DNA from: an uncultured Pirellulaceae bacterium
GTDB taxonomy: Bacteria; Planctomycetota; Planctomycetia; Pirellulales; Pirellulaceae
DNA: 24,802 nucleotides
Reading direction: 5' to 3'
Assembly (NCBI GenBank): GCA_934278005.1
Contig: CAKQWG010000029.1
Location: 1-24,802, forward strand
Within the stretch, counting starts at the first letter, position 1. Every line of letters begins with the position of its first letter. Of the stretch, positions 13,814 to 24,300 are shown one piece after another. The notes beneath the pieces were generated by a model. That model was not told the DNA's origin. It did not search any database and worked only from the letters and a program-made list of their open reading frames with translations. A program made the position numbers and the translations under genes.

Positions 13814-16441
13814 ATGCGTCTTAAGGCGGTTCTCACAGCTTGGACCTCAGTCGTGCTATTTCTCGTCGTTAGGGCTCACCTGGTGGCCGCAGAACCGCTG
13901 AGTTATGAAGCCGACGTGCGTCCCATCTTCAAGACGCACTGTTTTCACTGCCATGGTGAAGGGGGCGAATTGTCAGGGGGACTCGATCTGCGGCTGCGCC
14001 GTCTCATCGAGCAGGGAGGCGATTCAGGAGAAGCTGTAGTGGCCGGCCAGCCTGATCAGAGTCAGTTGCTAGCCCGCATGCGCGATGGTGAAATGCCGCC
14101 AGAGGACGTCGCGCTGCGTCCCACAGCGGACGAGATCGCCACCGTGGAAGCGTGGATTGCCGGCGGCGCAGTTGCCCTGCATTCAGAGCCTGAAGATCTT
14201 GACCCCGATCTCGTGATCACTCCGCAGGAGCGCGACTACTGGGCGTTTCGGCCGATTCGCCGACCGGCGCTGCCTGAGGTCCATCGTCTCGAGTTGGCTG
14301 ATAATGCGATCGACCGCTTCTTGCTTGCGCGACTTGAAGCACAAGAATTGGTGCTGTCGCCGATTGCGGATCGCACTACTTTGATACGTCGCTTGTCTTT
14401 CGATCTGTGCGGTTTGCCGCCTACGCCTTCGGAAGTGAAAAGTTTCGTTGAGGACGATGCTCCCGACGCCTATCAACGGTTGGTCGATCGGCTGTTGCAT
14501 ACGCCCAGCTATGGCGAACGCTGGGCTCGCCACTGGCTTGATGTAGCCGGCTATGCCGATTCCGAGGGTTACACCGAGGAGGATCCACTGCGTCCTCATG
14601 CATATCATTACCGTGATTATGTGATTCGCGCATTCAATTCAGATAAACCGTTTGACCAATTCGTGATCGAGCAATTGGCGGGCGACGAATTGATCGAGCC
14701 ACCGCTTGATAATTTGACTCCCGCCGAAAGTGAACGGTTGATCGCCACAGGTTTTCTTCGCATGGCACCGGATGGGACGGGCAGTTCCTCCGTCGATCAA
14801 GCGCTGGCCCGCAACGATGTGTTGATCAAGACGATCGACATCGTGTCAACGTCCTTGCTAGGCTTAACGGTTGGTTGTGCACAGTGCCACAACCATCGCT
14901 ACGATCCGATATTGCAAAAGGACTACTATGCGTTGCGAGCCGTTCTGGAACCTGCTTTGAACTGCGACCAGTGGCTTGCGCCTGCCAGTCGCCGAGTTTC
15001 CTTGTATACCGACGCCGATCGAGCGGCAGCAGCTAAGATCGAAGTCGAGGCGCAAAAGATTCTTGACGAGCACAAATCCCAACAGGCGGCCGCTGTTGAG
15101 ACGACCTTTCAAAACGAGTTAGCCAAGCTTGACGAAAGTCTGCACGAATCGATTCGAGCGGCTCGGGAAACGCCTGAGAAGGAACGGACTCCAGAGCAGA
15201 AGAAACTTTTAAACGATAACCCCAGCGTAAACGTTACTGCGGCTTCGTTGTATCTGTACGACAAACCTGCCGCCGATCGATTGCAAGCAATGATCGCACA
15301 AGCCACCGCGCTGCGCGCGACCAAACCGCCTGAGCAGTTCGTGCGCGCGGTGTGGGAGCCGGCCGATCAAAAGCTGCCTGAAACGCGTCTGTTTCATCGT
15401 GGCGACTACTTGCAACCCAAGGAAGTGGTCGCACCGGCTGCATTAACAGTGCTGACGTCGGCCAACTTGCCAGCCATCGAGATCGACGATCCAGATCTGC
15501 CCACCAGCGGCCGGCGTTTAGCGTTTGCACAATGGCTCACTTCACCCGAAAATCCGCTTCTGGCTCGAGTGATCGTCAATCGCCTGTGGCTGCATCATTT
15601 CGGCATTGGCCTGGTGCCTACGCCTGGGGATTTCGGCGCTCTTGGGGAACTGCCAACACATCCAGAATTGTTGGACTGGCTGGCCGCAGAGTTTATCTCC
15701 AGCGGTTGGAGTGTAAAGCATATCCAGCGTTTGATCGTTGAATCGCGGGCCTACCGCCAATCGTCGGACCGCCATGCAACGGGTGACACACGCGACGGCG
15801 ACAATCGGCTCTACTGGCGCATGCCCATTCGCCGCTTGGAAGCCGAAGTCCTACGCGATAGTGGACTGGCTATTTCTGGCGAGCTAAATGCTAAAGCCTA
15901 TGGCCCGGCCATTCCGGTCATGCCCGATGAAGTCGGACAATTTGTGATTGGCATTGAGAACATGAGTGCTGGCCGTCCGGGGCCCGTCATTCCTATGCAC
16001 GGAGAGGACCTGCGGCGCAGTATTTATGTGCAGGTCCGTCGCTCCCGTCCGCTGAGTGTCTTAGCCCCGTTTGATGCGCCGCTGCTAGAGCCCAATTGCT
16101 TGCTTCGCAAAGCCTCCACGGTTTCGCCACAGGCGCTGTTGTTGATGAACAGCGACCACGTGTTGGCGCGGGCCGCGGGCATGGCCGCGCGGTTGCAGCG
16201 CGAGGCGCCACAGAGTTTGGCGGAACAAATCGAACTGGCTTGGCACCTTACTTATGGGATCGGCCCTGAGCCGCATGAGCTGCAGGCCGCCACCACGTTT
16301 ATCGCCCAACAGACTGAAGTATTCCGCGGCAACCCTCCGCCGCAGATCAAAGATCAAGTTCCACTGACGCCTGAGCGCGAAGCCCTCGCCAGCCTGTGCC
16401 ACGCACTACTCAGCTCCAATCGCTTCTTATATATCGACTAG
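13814..16441 (+). CDS. PSCyt1/DUF1549/DUF1553 planctomycete cytochrome-like protein
   Basis: An 875-residue exported protein of the large planctomycete PSD1 family. A signal peptide covers about 1-26 (LTAWTSVVLFLVVRAHLVAAE). A PSCyt1 cytochrome c domain follows, with C43-x-x-C46-H47 in THCFHCHGEG and a likely axial methionine M94 in GEMPPED. DUF1549 (PSCyt2) spans about 164-365 (AIDRFLLARLEAQ; PSYGERWARHWLDVAGYADS) and contains a second CxxCH at 355-359 (GCAQCHNHRYDP). DUF1553 (PSD1) spans about 565-845 (RRLAFAQWLTSPENPLLARV; IQRLIVESRAYRQSS; WRMPIRRLEAEVLRDS). GGA seven bases before ATG 13814 is a weak ribosome binding site. It precedes the DUF1501 gene, the usual partner of this family; the biochemical role of the pair is poorly known. 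Confidence 0.93.
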   Translation: MRLKAVLTAWTSVVLFLVVRAHLVAAEPLSYEADVRPIFKTHCFHCHGEGGELSGGLDLRLRRLIEQGGDSGEAVVAGQPDQSQLLARMRDGEMPPEDVALRPTADEIATVEAWIAGGAVALHSEPEDLDPDLVITPQERDYWAFRPIRRPALPEVHRLELADNAIDRFLLARLEAQELVLSPIADRTTLIRRLSFDLCGLPPTPSEVKSFVEDDAPDAYQRLVDRLLHTPSYGERWARHWLDVAGYADSEGYTEEDPLRPHAYHYRDYVIRAFNSDKPFDQFVIEQLAGDELIEPPLDNLTPAESERLIATGFLRMAPDGTGSSSVDQALARNDVLIKTIDIVSTSLLGLTVGCAQCHNHRYDPILQKDYYALRAVLEPALNCDQWLAPASRRVSLYTDADRAAAAKIEVEAQKILDEHKSQQAAAVETTFQNELAKLDESLHESIRAARETPEKERTPEQKKLLNDNPSVNVTAASLYLYDKPAADRLQAMIAQATALRATKPPEQFVRAVWEPADQKLPETRLFHRGDYLQPKEVVAPAALTVLTSANLPAIEIDDPDLPTSGRRLAFAQWLTSPENPLLARVIVNRLWLHHFGIGLVPTPGDFGALGELPTHPELLDWLAAEFISSGWSVKHIQRLIVESRAYRQSSDRHATGDTRDGDNRLYWRMPIRRLEAEVLRDSGLAISGELNAKAYGPAIPVMPDEVGQFVIGIENMSAGRPGPVIPMHGEDLRRSIYVQVRRSRPLSVLAPFDAPLLEPNCLLRKASTVSPQALLLMNSDHVLARAAGMAARLQREAPQSLAEQIELAWHLTYGIGPEPHELQAATTFIAQQTEVFRGNPPPQIKDQVPLTPEREALASLCHALLSSNRFLYID

Positions 16442-16561
16442 CTCGTAGGCGATGAATCATTCCTGCCAATCGCAGTTCGTTGGCTCGTTCGCATGCCTGG
16501 CGGCGTGCACAGCGTCTGCGCAAACAACCTCGGCCGTGGCCCAAGCGGTGCAACAATTTAC

Positions 16562-16565
16562 GGAG
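16562..16565 (+). promoter_or_regulatory. Ribosome binding site deciding the DUF1501 start
   Basis: GGAG stands eight bases before GTG 16574. The in-frame ATG at 16493 has no such element. This favours the GTG, which also gives an N-terminus of normal length before the twin-arginine motif. Confidence 0.5.
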
Positions 16566-16573
16566 AACGGATC

Positions 16574-18058
16574 GTGCACTCACCCCATTTCAGCTCTGGC
16601 GACAGCTCGCGCCATGCTTCGCACCGGCGACATTTTCTGGCATCCCAAGTGATGGGAGTCGGCAGCGTGGCGCTGGCATGGCTGCTCAAGCAGGATGGTC
16701 TGTTAGCTGAGACTGAGCGGCCCGATTTGGCTGCGCCGAACATGTCGCCACCTAGCTACTCGCTCGAGCCCAAAGCTCCGCCCAAACCCGCCCGTGCCGG
16801 CGCCCTGATCTCATTGTGGATGCAGGGTGGGCCCAGTCATCACGATCTGTTCGATCCCAAGCCCGAGCTGCGGAAACGCGACGGCGAGACGTTTCCAGGC
16901 GACATAAAATACGACAGCGTGGCTCGCGCAAGTTCGAAAATGTTGGCTCCTCTGTGGAAGTTTAAACGCTATGGCGCGTGCGGCATGGAGCTCTCTGAAC
17001 TGCTACCGTACACTGGACGAGTGGCCGATGATCTGTGCCTGATTCGCTCAATGCACACCGGCGTCAATAATCATGGTCAATCCATTCAAGCTCTCAACAC
17101 GGGCCAAATCCTGGCCGGCCGTCCCGTTTTAGGCAGTTGGCTAACCTATGCGCTCGGCAGTGAGACCCAAGAATTGCCGGCTTATGTAGCCTTGACCGAT
17201 CCCGCCCAACTGCCTGTGATGGGAGTCGAGAACTGGACCAACGGCTATCTACCCGCCATGTTCCAGGGGACTGTTGTGCGGCCGATGGAACCGCGCATCC
17301 TTAACTTAACGCCGCCTGCGCGAGTGGCTGGCAAAGCACAAGCTCGCTATCTAAGCTACTTGCAGGAGCTCAATCGTGAGCATCTGCAGCAGCACCCCGG
17401 TGAGCTCGACCTAGAGGCGCGGATTGCTACTTATCAGCTGGGGGCTAATATGCAGACCGCCGCCAAGGAGGCACTCGATTTGAGCCAGGAAACGGCGGCA
17501 ACCAAGCGGATGTACGGCTTTGATAATCCGGATTGTCGCGAATTCGGAGAGCGCTGCTTGATCGCCCGTCGCTTGGTAGAGCGAGGCGTGCGCTGCGTGC
17601 AGGTCTTCACAGAAAACCAACGCTGGGATCATCACTTAAATATCCGCAAATTGCTGCCTACGGCATGCATGAAAGTGGACCAGCCCTCAGCGGCACTGGT
17701 GGCTGATCTAAAACAACGTGGCTTACTCGATACCACACTCGTCCAGTGGGGCGGCGAGATGGGCCGATTGCCTGTTATCGAAAGCAACGCGGGCGTGGAA
17801 ACCGCCGGCCGCGACCATAATACCTACGGCTTCAGTATGTGGTTGGCTGGAGGAGGAGTTCGTGGAGGTATGACGTATGGCAATACCGATGAATTCGGCC
17901 ACAAAGCGGTGGAGAATGTGGTCAATCATTACGATTACCACGCCACGCTACTGCATCTGTTTGGCTTGGATCCCGAACAAATTACCTTTACCCAAAACAA
18001 CCGCACTCGATCGCTGCTCGATGGTCGCGGTCGTGTAGTACACGATATTCTCTGCTAG
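16574..18058 (+). CDS. DUF1501 protein with a Tat-type signal
   Basis: A DUF1501 protein of the alkaline-phosphatase-like superfamily, about 494 residues from GTG 16574 (521 from ATG 16493). The N-terminus has a twin-arginine motif, HRRHFLASQVMGVGSVALAWLL, so it is probably exported folded. Family marks are SLWMQGGPSHHDLFDPKPEL, SMHTGVNNHGQSIQALNTG, RWDHHLNIRKLLP, WGGEMGRLP and GRDHNTYGFSMWLAGGGVRGG, with the late NHYDYHATLLHLFGLD. The His and Asp residues in these blocks correspond to metal-site positions of the fold. It lies downstream of the PSD1-type gene, a common pairing in planctomycetes that suggests a shared pathway. No enzymatic activity can be given. Confidence 0.92.
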   Translation: MHSPHFSSGDSSRHASHRRHFLASQVMGVGSVALAWLLKQDGLLAETERPDLAAPNMSPPSYSLEPKAPPKPARAGALISLWMQGGPSHHDLFDPKPELRKRDGETFPGDIKYDSVARASSKMLAPLWKFKRYGACGMELSELLPYTGRVADDLCLIRSMHTGVNNHGQSIQALNTGQILAGRPVLGSWLTYALGSETQELPAYVALTDPAQLPVMGVENWTNGYLPAMFQGTVVRPMEPRILNLTPPARVAGKAQARYLSYLQELNREHLQQHPGELDLEARIATYQLGANMQTAAKEALDLSQETAATKRMYGFDNPDCREFGERCLIARRLVERGVRCVQVFTENQRWDHHLNIRKLLPTACMKVDQPSAALVADLKQRGLLDTTLVQWGGEMGRLPVIESNAGVETAGRDHNTYGFSMWLAGGGVRGGMTYGNTDEFGHKAVENVVNHYDYHATLLHLFGLDPEQITFTQNNRTRSLLDGRGRVVHDILC

Positions 18059-18374
18059 CAACACAGCTAGCAACGCAATCTGGGGCACCTGGCTTCGATG
18101 TGGAGACCCAACCTTGACAGCCGATGAGCCTGGCCGTTGGCTGGATCAGTCTCTACCCCACTGAACATTAGCCGAAGCCGCGCCTGACGCCCAACCTGCG
18201 TAATCCCCCCTAGGATGCGCAGCGGTGCGTTACAGGAGCCATCTGTGCGCCTCCTTCTTTGCCCAAACCTAAAACACGTGCTAGGTTTAATTGGAGCTGT
18301 GCGCCTGCATGTGCGCGAACGTCACAATCCGCACAACTCCAACCACTGGACCAACGTTTCCAAAGGTTGCGAGC
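18059..18374. other. Intergenic region upstream of the giant protein gene, 316 bp
   Basis: No credible gene is seen. The left end has two close copies of GCTAGCAAC around the DUF1501 stop codon (18053-18076). TTGACA at 18114-18119 lacks a good -10 partner. An inverted repeat with a central CACGTG lies at 18265-18288. AAAGG at 18362-18366 is the likely ribosome binding site of the next gene. Confidence 0.6.
18265..18288. repeat. Inverted repeat with CACGTG in the loop
   Basis: AAACCTA (18265-18271) and TAGGTTT (18282-18288) are perfect arms around a 10-base loop that itself contains the palindrome CACGTG (18275-18280). It ends 86 bp before the giant gene start. It could be an operator or a hairpin; no T-run suggests a terminator. 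Confidence 0.5.
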
Positions 18375-21300
18375 ATGCCGCAGTTTCAGAAGAAGAATCA
18401 GAGCCCCAGCCAACTTGCATCCAGTTTTTTGGGCTGGATCGCCAGGACCGCACCGCGCGCTGAGCGCCGGCTAGATTTGCAGATGCTCGAGGAGCGTGTG
18501 CTGTATAGCGCTACACCGCTGCCGATAGGTTCCGATGCGGCGTCCGACGAATTGGCCGTTGAAAGCGGACCGCATAGTGCCCCCCTAGACCTGGCCTGGG
18601 GCACCGTGCTGGGGCCGGAAGCCGATTCTGCGCACGCAGGGCTCGTAACCGCGGACCGTCCCGAGAGCACGTCGGCAGTTGCTAACCTGGACGGACTGGA
18701 CAGCCTGCTCCAGGAACTGGCTGAGCTGGACGAGTCTGAGAGTCAAATTGCTGGGCCGAGTAATCAGGACGGCCCGGCGAGCACTCAATCCGGCTCGCGG
18801 CACGAAGTTGTGTTCCTCCAGTCAACGCTCTACGATCTCGACCAACTGACGGCTGATCTATTCGGCAACGACGCTCACAATCGCATCGTTGATGTCATCG
18901 TATTGGATCAGTACCGAGACGGATTTGACCAAATTGGGGCCGCTCTGTCGCACTACACCGACGTTTCTGCGATCCATTTTGTCACTCACGGCGCCGACGG
19001 ATTCATTCAGCTTGGCGGTTCCTGGATGTCCGCTCACAATGTGGGCGAACATGTGGATGAACTCGCCCGATGGGGCATGTCGCTTCGCGAAGATGGCGAC
19101 ATTCTGATTTACGGTTGCGATGTGGCTGCAACAGAATTCGGTCAAGGGCTGATCGACAATATATCGCTGGCGACTCGCGCCGATGTGGCTGCGTCTATAG
19201 ATGCGACGGGTGGGATCGCCCGGGGTGGCAATTGGGATTTCGAGTATTTTGCACAGGCTGCCAACGCTGCGCATGGCACGGCCGGGGCGCCCAGCCATTT
19301 CATTGATACCGCAAGCGTGTTTGGCGTTGAGGTTCAGCAGTCTTATAACGGCCTGCTAGCCACTTTCATCGTGACTAACACGAACAACTCGGGCGCCGGG
19401 TCGTTGCGACAAGCGATCTTGAATGCCAATGCCTCCGCTGGCGTAGATTCAATTGTGTTTAACATCGCGTTGAGCGATGTCAATCATCTGTATTATCGCG
19501 AGAATGGTTTAGCAGGCAGTTTTTCGGCGCCGGTTAGCACCACGCTCGCAGATAATGCGATCACTGACTTTGACTCGGACTACTTAGCCGGTACCGCGCG
19601 CTCGTGGTACCGAATAACGCTCAGCGGCACTGCCTTAGATGTCACTGAATCGGTCATCATTGATGGTAGCACACAAGCAGGATTCAATTCAGCTAAAGGT
19701 CCCATTATCGAAATCAACGCTGCAGGCGTTACCGACAGTGATCCCAACGGACTGACGTTAACTACCGGCGCGTCGACCGTTCGCGGACTGGTGATCAATC
19801 GTAGTACTGACGATGCCATCGAAATTGATACTGGAGCCAGTGGCTCGACAATCGTCGGCAATTATTTAGGCACAGACGTGAGTGGGCTGCAGACGACATT
19901 CGGCAATCGATACGGGATAACCATCAAGAGCGATGGCAATACGATCGGGGGGACCACAGCAGCGGACCGCAACCTCATCTCAGCTAATGGAGCTACTAGC
20001 GACAGCTATGGGATCGGCTTCTGGCTGGATGCGGACAATAACACGGTGCAGGGCAATTACATCGGCTTAGGTGCCGATGGCAGTACCGCGATGAGCAACC
20101 GTAATGGAATCATTTTTCATAACGGCCCCCACGACAATTTGATAGGCGGCACAGTTGCCGGAGCCAGGAACGTCATTTCGGGCAATGCCGAGGATGGCAT
20201 TCGCATAAATGGGAGTGCTTCGGGAACGGTCATACGGGGGAACTACATCGGTACCGATGCGACTGGCACAGTGGCGATTGGCAACGGCGATGATGGGATC
20301 AGCGTGATGGCTGGAGCGTCCAATACCACGATCGGAGGGGCCTTGGCCGCGACCCGCAATATTATCTCGGGCAACGGATCTACGGGTATCTATATCGAAG
20401 GTGCCTATACGACGGTGCAGGGCAACTATATCGGAGCCGACGTCAGCGGTACTTTGAACCTAGGCAACAGCAAAATCACGACAGCTGAGGGTAGCATTCG
20501 CGCAACCAACGCCAGCGGTGCGACTATCGGAGGCACGGCACCCGGCGAGGGCAATCTGATTGCCTTTGGCGGAGGAAGAGGCATTTTACTGCAGGGAACG
20601 AGTTCTGGCTTTGCCATTCTGGGTAACTCCATTCACTCCCATGCGGGCCTGGGAATTGACTTAGGAGACAACGGAGTAACAGCCAATGACACGGGCGACG
20701 GCGATACAGGCGCGAATGGGCTGCAAAACTTTCCGGAGCTGCAGTGGATCATCGCTGGCCCGACGCCAGCGGTGTCGCTCCTGTTGAAATCCACGCCGAG
20801 TCGCACTTTTCGAATTGAATTTTTCGCAAATGCGACCGAGCACACGAGCGGCTATGGTGAGGGGCGCCGCTATCTCGGGTCTATCAATGTCACAACTGAT
20901 GCCGCCGGAAGTGTGAGCAGCACGGTATCACTCAGTCGACCAGTTGCGATGGGCGAGAGGGTCTCAGCCACGGCTACGGACTTATCGACCATGAATACCT
21001 CTGAGTTTGCACTCAGCGTAGTCGCTACCAACAGCGCTCCCGTGTTGGACGCTGGTAAATCTCCAGCCCTGACTGCGCAGAATGAGGATAGTGGTCCACC
21101 GTCCGGAGCAGTCGGCACGCTGGTCTCGTCGCTCATTGATTTTGCCGCGCCTGCGGGGCAGGTCGACAACGTAACCGACGGCGACTTCGGTGCGCTCTTG
21201 GGTATCGCGATTACAGCGGCTAATACGGTAAATGGAACGTGGCACTACAGCATCGACGGTGGTACCACTTGGGCCTCACTAGGTGCGGTTAGCGATGCCA

Positions 21301-24300
21301 ACGCACGTATGCTGGCGGCCAACGCGAGCACGCGAGTGTACTTCCAAGCCGCAGCCAACTTCTGCGGCACGATTGCAGATGCTATTACATTCCGCGCTTG
21401 GGATCAAACCAGCGGAACCAATGGCGCACTGGCAACTACCTCCGTCAATGGTGGCTCAACCGCATTCTCGATCGCTACAGACACAGCGTCACTGGTCGTT
21501 AACAATATCAGCGACGCTCCTATACTAACACCTTGGGCACCAATGTATATAACTAATGAAGATGCGGCCCCGCTTGCAACAACAGTAGCCATGTTGCTGC
21601 AGTCGAGCGTCACGGATCCTGATCCAGGAGCGCTAAAAGGGATTGCACTTTACAATCTATCTGGAACCGGTGGAGCGTTTGAATATAGCATCAACGGCGG
21701 CGCATCTTGGCAGAGCTTTGGTACAGTCTCCTCGACGTCAGCCCTGCTACTGCGCGCAACGGATTACGTTCGCTACACCCCCAATTCCAGCAACGGTGGA
21801 GTCTTAATCGCCGATTATCGCGCCTGGGACCAGACCTCCCCGGGTGCCGGTTCCGCAGCTGGGACCAAGATGGATGTTTCGAGTAACGGTGGGACGAGTG
21901 CGTTCAGCACCGCGACGGATCGGATAACAGTCAATTCAGCATCGCTTAATGACGCTCCCGTACTTGACAATTCCGGCACGATGAGCCTGACTACAATCAC
22001 TGAGGACGATACGAACAACAGCGGTCACACTATCGCCTCGATCATCGCCAGCGCAGGCGCGGATCGGATCACCGATGTTGATCCGTCGGCGGTTGAAGGG
22101 ATCGCCATTAGAAATTTAGTCGGAAGCAACGGCACATGGCAATTTAATGTCGGAACTGGGTGGACAGATGTCGAAACGGTCTCGATCTCAAGCTCTCTAC
22201 TCTTGCGAGCTACCGACAGCATCAGGTTCAGACCCGACGCTCAAAACGGTGGGAGTGCCTCCATAACCTTTACCGCTTGGGACCAAACCACTGGCTCAGC
22301 CGGTACTAAGGCTGATACTTCGCTCAGTGGCGGCACGACGGCATTTAGCGTGAGCACCGCAGTAGCAGCTATTGCGGTCACCTCCATCAATGATGCTCCC
22401 GTTATTTCCACACCCGGCGGCAATATTACCTACATCGAGAACGCTGGCCCCACGCTGGTGAATGCTTCATTTACTGCAGATGACGTCGATTCGACTGATC
22501 TTAATGGCGGTGTATTAACGGTATCTTTCTCCGCAGGTGGTACGATCTATGATCGCTTGATGGTCTCACCTGGCGGTGCGGTGACGGTGGTGGGCAATAC
22601 GATCAGCCATGCCGGCACGATAGTAGGAACGGTAAGCGGCGGAGTGAACGGCGCAGCTTTGACCGTTGCATTTAACGCTAGCACCACTCCGGCTATCGTT
22701 CAAGAAGTCGGGCGCCAGATTGCTTACTTCAATTCCTCGGACAATCCGTCCATCACGCCACGCACACTCGACTTCGTATTGAGCGACGGAGACGGCGGAA
22801 CCAGTACGGCTGCACAACGGACGCTTCAGATCATAGCCGTGGCTGATGCGCCAATCGCCGTTAACGATCGCGTCGGGCTAATCTTCGATGGGATAGATGA
22901 CTACGTGGATGGCGGCAGCGACGCTTCGCTAGAAATTCTCGGCGGCTCGATGACTATGGAAGCTTGGGTTAAACCGACGGCTTACAACTCGCCTGGCGGT
23001 TTGACAGTTCTGAATCGTGAAGGGGAATATGAGCTCGGCATCAGTCCCCTAGGCACACTTCGCTGGGGCTTTGCGAATTCCAATCCCGGTTGGGCATGGC
23101 ACGACACGGGTTATGCTATTGCGCTCGACCAGTGGTCCCACCTGGCGGTCTCCTATGACAACGGTCTGGTCACCACGTATGTCAATGGGAAGATTGTTGA
23201 AGTCTATTACGGGGCTGGGAACATCGGCGACTCGCATCCGACGAAAGATAAACTACTTATCGGCAGTCGCGAAAACAATCCCAGCGGAAAATATTTCAGC
23301 GGTCATATCGACGACGTGCGGATTTGGAGTTCCGTGCGAACAGGCGCCGAGATACGCTCCAACCTAAACCAGGTATTAGCGCCTCAAGCTAGCTTACTCG
23401 GTTACTGGCAGTTCAACGAAGGCGCAGGCACCACAACGGCTGACTCCGCAGGCAACAATATAGGCATGCTGATTGACGGTGGTTCAGGGGCCGCCGGACC
23501 GCAGTGGTTGGGCTACGTGACAGATCAGAATACTCCCCTGAGCATCCTCGCCGCGACCGGAGTCCTAAGCAATGATATCGACGGCGACGGCAACGCGCTG
23601 ACCGTCACGCAAGTCAACGGCAGTAACGTCAATGTCGGGACGGCATTCACGCTTGCCTCAGGAGCTGCGCTAAATCTCACATCCAGCGGTTCGTTCACCT
23701 ACAATCCCAGTAGCGCTTTCAGTTACCTGACATCCGGCCAGGTGGCTACAGACAGTTTCACCTATCAGGTCAGCGACGGTACCGGCAATTTTGACACGGC
23801 CACCGCCTTTATTACGATCACCGGACTGAACGATGCGCCTGTGCTTTCCAACGGGTACCTGACCAGCATCTCAGAGGATTCGACGAACCCAACTGGAGAT
23901 ACCGTTAGCTCGATATTTGCAGGCCACTTCACAGACGTGGATTCTGCTGGCAGCTTGGCGGGCATTGCGGTGATCGGCAACTCGGCTGATGCTGCGACAC
24001 AAGGGATTTGGCAGTACACAAATGATGGCACCACTTGGTACTCCATTGGCACTGTAGCGGATGGAGCAACCGCGCTAGCACTAGACGCAACTGCCAAACT
24101 GCGATTCGTACCCGTGGCAAACTACAATGGAGCAGCGCCGAGTCTGGTAACACGAGCACTGGACAACACCTATACCGGCGGGTTTTCAAGCGGAGCGACG
24201 CGGGTGGCTGTCGATACCGCTAGTCATGGTGGTATAACTGCAATCTCAGGCTCGACCGCTGAGGTTGCAACCAGCGTGACCGCCGTTGACGATGCTCCGG

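Noticed and set aside
13557..13901. Plus-strand open frame of 114 codons overlapping the PSD1 gene start
   Set aside because: It overlaps the signal-peptide region of the well-supported PSD1 gene in another frame, and its composition is not protein-like.
16493..16573. ATG 16493 as start of the DUF1501 gene
   Set aside because: It gives 27 extra residues before the Tat region with no ribosome binding site, while GTG 16574 has GGAG at good spacing. It is not fully excluded.
16452..16652. Plus-strand open frame of 66 codons with a faint signal-like start between the PSD1 and DUF1501 genes
   Set aside because: It overlaps the DUF1501 Tat region in another frame and has no ribosome binding site or known motif.
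18114..18119. TTGACA as a promoter for the giant gene
   Set aside because: No acceptable -10 hexamer lies 16-18 bases downstream.
19857..20640. Regularly spaced similar segments resembling a CRISPR-like array
   Set aside because: They are degenerate coding repeats of a beta-helix (NYIGT-type turns about every 190 bp), not identical short repeats with unique spacers.
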